A stretch of DNA of 64,000 bases, from the NCBI GenBank assembly GCA_903893815.1, contig CAITNS010000070.1, positions 1 to 64,000 of the forward strand, written 5' to 3'. The stretch is from an uncultured Bacteroidota bacterium (GTDB taxonomy: Bacteria > Bacteroidota > Bacteroidia > B-17B0 > Aurantibacillaceae). The notes beneath the pieces are model-generated. The model saw only the letters and a list, made by a program, of their open reading frames with translations. It was not told the origin of the DNA and did not search any database. Positions 61,231-64,000 of the stretch are shown piece by piece; position 1 is the first letter of the stretch; each line of letters starts with the position of its first letter. The position numbers were made by a program, and so were the translations under genes.

Positions 61231-63003
61231 TTAATTGAATACAGATACATTACCGTGAAACTCTAATTGTTTATTTGATGTGCTTGCATTTAATATATAA
61301 AAATAAACTCCATCGGATACAGGTTTACCATTTTCCTTTCCATCCCAATACTCATTGGCATTAGATGAAGTGAAAATCTTGTTTCCCCAACGATTCAATA
61401 TAGTAAGTTGAAACTCTTTTAATCCTTTGGTTTTAATTACAAAAAAATCATTGGTACCATCACCATTTGGCGTTATAACATTAGGAATAATAATATCATC
61501 CATTATTTCAATAACTTGTACTGACGAATTACTACAACCAGCTGAATTTATTACATTTAATACTACGGTATAAGTTCCACTAGCTGAATAAGTGTAAGAA
61601 GGGTTTTGAGAATTTGAACTACTTCCATCTCCAAAACTCCAATTCCATTGAGCGGCATTACTTGTTTGATCATTAAACGAAATATCCGTAAAATCATCCT
61701 CATGAGTAAATAAAACTGTAGGGGGTGGAACAACGGTAGGGGCGCAGATACCTGGTAAAGAATTACAACCTCCAAATCCAATAGCAATAGCCGATACCGA
61801 AGAAGTTCCTGTGGTCCAATCAGCAGTTACTGTTGACGTTCCCTGACCACTTATAAGAGTACCATTGCTAGGAAAAGTCCATTGATAAGAAGAACTGTTA
61901 CCTGTAAGTGTAAATTGGTTATTACTTGAATTTTCACAAAGCGAGGGGCAATTTAATACCGGTGTTTGTGGTCTTACGTTTGTAAGTATGTACGGATCAC
62001 CTGGGTTTACAAAATTCCAGGCAGAACGTGTACGTGTATTAAAAACACCTGATATTCCGTTACCTAAAGCATTCATGTTATTCCATTGTGTGTTTCCAAT
62101 TTGCCATTGTCCCATTCCCGACCAATCAGCATCGGAAGCAATGATATAAAATAAACGAACATCTGTAGATGATGAACCTGCAACACGATTAATTGAGTGA
62201 AAAAATAATGGATTCAAATCACATTCATTACCATCTGTTATTGTCCTGTCAAAACCCACTGTACTAGCATCCGTATTATTTAAACGTGCTACATAGGTAT
62301 TAGCATTAGCACTTGTTGGTGTTAATTCAACTGGTCGGTAACGCAATATGCCAACACTTGAACCTGTTGGGAACAAATAAACAGAGGCCGAATTCGTTTC
62401 TCTCGAAAATGTTCCTGGATTGATACTACTTACAAAACCTTCGCTACCTGGTGTAGTAATATTAGTAACAGCGTTCACATTTGTGTTTAAAACAAAAAAA
62501 GTTTGGGTTTGTGTCTCAAGTTCCCTATCACCGATTACTAAATTTCCATTTATTCCTGTTGTTGCATCAACTGCTTGTAATGTTTTTTTTCGATTAATTC
62601 CTACGCCTGTTCCTAATAACTCGAGATTATTAAAGGTTGTTGAAGTACCATTATTACTAGTAATAAACTGTTGAGTATTTCCAAATAATTTCACACTAGA
62701 GTTTCCTGCATTAAATGTTGCACTATTTACCCAGTCCTGTTCTATACTATATGTTCCATTTCCTGAAACATTACTACTATTTTCAATATTAAAAGAACCT
62801 GCAATAGGAAGAGTAGAATTTTTAGTGACAGTGATGTCACCATCATTTGAAAATGATGAGTTATTAGAAATATTCATTCCACCATTTACCCACATAATAG
62901 CTCCAGAATTTACGTTAACAGTTGCCCCATTTGTATAAACTATTTGAGCTTGCGAAAGCAAGGAAATTAATGCATTAATAAAAATAAAATAGAATTTTTT
63001 CAT
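61231..63003 (-). CDS. PKD-domain protein with gliding-motility-associated C-terminal (CHU_C, T9SS type B) domain
   Basis: WSFGDGSSSNSQNPSYTYSASGTYTVVLNV; PNVITPNGDGTNDFFVIKTKGLKEFQLTILNRWGNKIF. Confidence 0.93.
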   Translation of the reverse strand: MKKFYFIFINALISLLSQAQIVYTNGATVNVNSGAIMWVNGGMNISNNSSFSNDGDITVTKNSTLPIAGSFNIENSSNVSGNGTYSIEQDWVNSATFNAGNSSVKLFGNTQQFITSNNGTSTTFNNLELLGTGVGINRKKTLQAVDATTGINGNLVIGDRELETQTQTFFVLNTNVNAVTNITTPGSEGFVSSINPGTFSRETNSASVYLFPTGSSVGILRYRPVELTPTSANANTYVARLNNTDASTVGFDRTITDGNECDLNPLFFHSINRVAGSSSTDVRLFYIIASDADWSGMGQWQIGNTQWNNMNALGNGISGVFNTRTRSAWNFVNPGDPYILTNVRPQTPVLNCPSLCENSSNNQFTLTGNSSSYQWTFPSNGTLISGQGTSTVTADWTTGTSSVSAIAIGFGGCNSLPGICAPTVVPPPTVLFTHEDDFTDISFNDQTSNAAQWNWSFGDGSSSNSQNPSYTYSASGTYTVVLNVINSAGCSNSSVQVIEIMDDIIIPNVITPNGDGTNDFFVIKTKGLKEFQLTILNRWGNKIFTSSNANEYWDGKENGKPVSDGVYFYILNASTSNKQLEFHGNVSVFN

Positions 63004-63284
63004 GCTGATTTGTAATGAAAATTTTAACTAATATAATAACAAAACTATAACTACCAACTATTACTTGTTTAAAATCTAGGCAAATAACTATTATAATGAG
63101 TGAAGACAGCTATACACTTATTAAAAGAGAATCCTATTAACAATTTTCTTTAATTACCTGTTAGTTAAAAAACCAAAAAGATCTTTTAAATTAACTCTTT
63201 ACAGTATAATTTAGAGAATTAGTTAAATCACCTATTTGTATACTTTGCTTTGACTTAGTGAGCATTGCGGTTAAATAAAAAAAT

Positions 63285-64000
63285 ATGAAAAAATTCTTCG
63301 CATCAAAAGTATTTCGCGCAATATGGTCATTAGGCTTAGCAGCGCTATTATATTATATCACGCCTTCTTGCTTTAGTAAAACCACCATTGGTGTTATTTT
63401 AGGAATACTGGTTCTCATCGTCAACGGTTCTAGTTTACTTAATAAATTCCCCATCATTACGCATATTTCACGAATTGCTGTGGGTGGTTTATTTATTTTT
63501 TCGGGATTTATTAAAGCCAACGACCCGTTGGGTTTTAGTTATAAATTACAAGAATACTTTGAAGTGTTTAAAGCTGATTCTGGTCTTGGTATCTTCGAAA
63601 GCTTTGCTCATATCGCCCTACCCTTAGCCATTTTATTGTGCGTAAGCGAAATGGCTTTAGGTTTTATGTTATTAGTTGGCTACAAACGTGATTTAACTTT
63701 ATGGTTGCTATTTACTCAAATTGCATTCTTTACGTTCTTAACTTTTTATTCGGCATGCTATAACAAAGTAACGACTTGTGGTTGCTTTGGCGATTTTTTA
63801 GTATTAAAACCTTGGACAAGCTTTTGGAAGGATGTTGCTTTACTCATATTAATTGCACTTTTAATTTCGGGAAAAGAAAGTATTGACAATTTGTTTTCAG
63901 AAATGATTACAATGTCGCTAACAGCCATTGCAATCATTCTGTCTTTTGCTTTCCCAATTTATGCTTACCGTAATTTACCTCCTTTAGATTTTAGAGCATA
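63285..64000 (+). CDS. DoxX/BT_3928-like membrane protein (partial, runs off window end)
   Basis: Open frame from ATG 63285: ...RIAVGGLFIFSGFIKANDPLGFSYKLQEYFEVF...CYNKVTTCGCFGDFLVLKPWTSFWKDVALL. Confidence 0.82.
   Translation, partial: MKKFFASKVFRAIWSLGLAALLYYITPSCFSKTTIGVILGILVLIVNGSSLLNKFPIITHISRIAVGGLFIFSGFIKANDPLGFSYKLQEYFEVFKADSGLGIFESFAHIALPLAILLCVSEMALGFMLLVGYKRDLTLWLLFTQIAFFTFLTFYSACYNKVTTCGCFGDFLVLKPWTSFWKDVALLILIALLISGKESIDNLFSEMITMSLTAIAIILSFAFPIYAYRNLPPLDFRA

Overview
This 64 kb window is an AT-rich Bacteroidota chromosome segment. Evidence: T9SS type A and CHU_C (type B) C-terminal tails, TonB receptors with a carboxypeptidase-like N-domain, a porZ-like gene, and TAnnTTTG-type -7 promoter boxes. 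Most of it is housekeeping or conserved content: recO, glmM, cysteine desulfurase, aroC, rimM, hutI, yidD, a comA-like gene, an LptF/LptG permease, a small glycan locus, two tRNAs, and several transporters. The accessory-looking content is: (i) three consecutive large secreted proteins (40.8-51.6 kb) with different repeat passengers and the same C-terminal module plus T9SS tail, two of which also share their 3' flank and terminator; (ii) a CHU_C / collagen-like / small secreted protein locus (59.5-63.0 kb) with Cys-flanked Ca-loop-like repeats whose unit lengths differ in 9-nt steps; (iii) several families of GC-richer intergenic repeats, one apparently also inside aroC; (iv) two candidate operator arrays (TAGTACTA around the PadR/PspC operon promoter, CTAC-N5-GTAG around the promoter of a LexA-like regulator); (v) a one-nucleotide frameshift at an A7 run splitting a membrane-protein gene. 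I found no CRISPR array, prophage, transposase, rRNA or recognisable defence system. Family names come from reading the translations; no database search was run.
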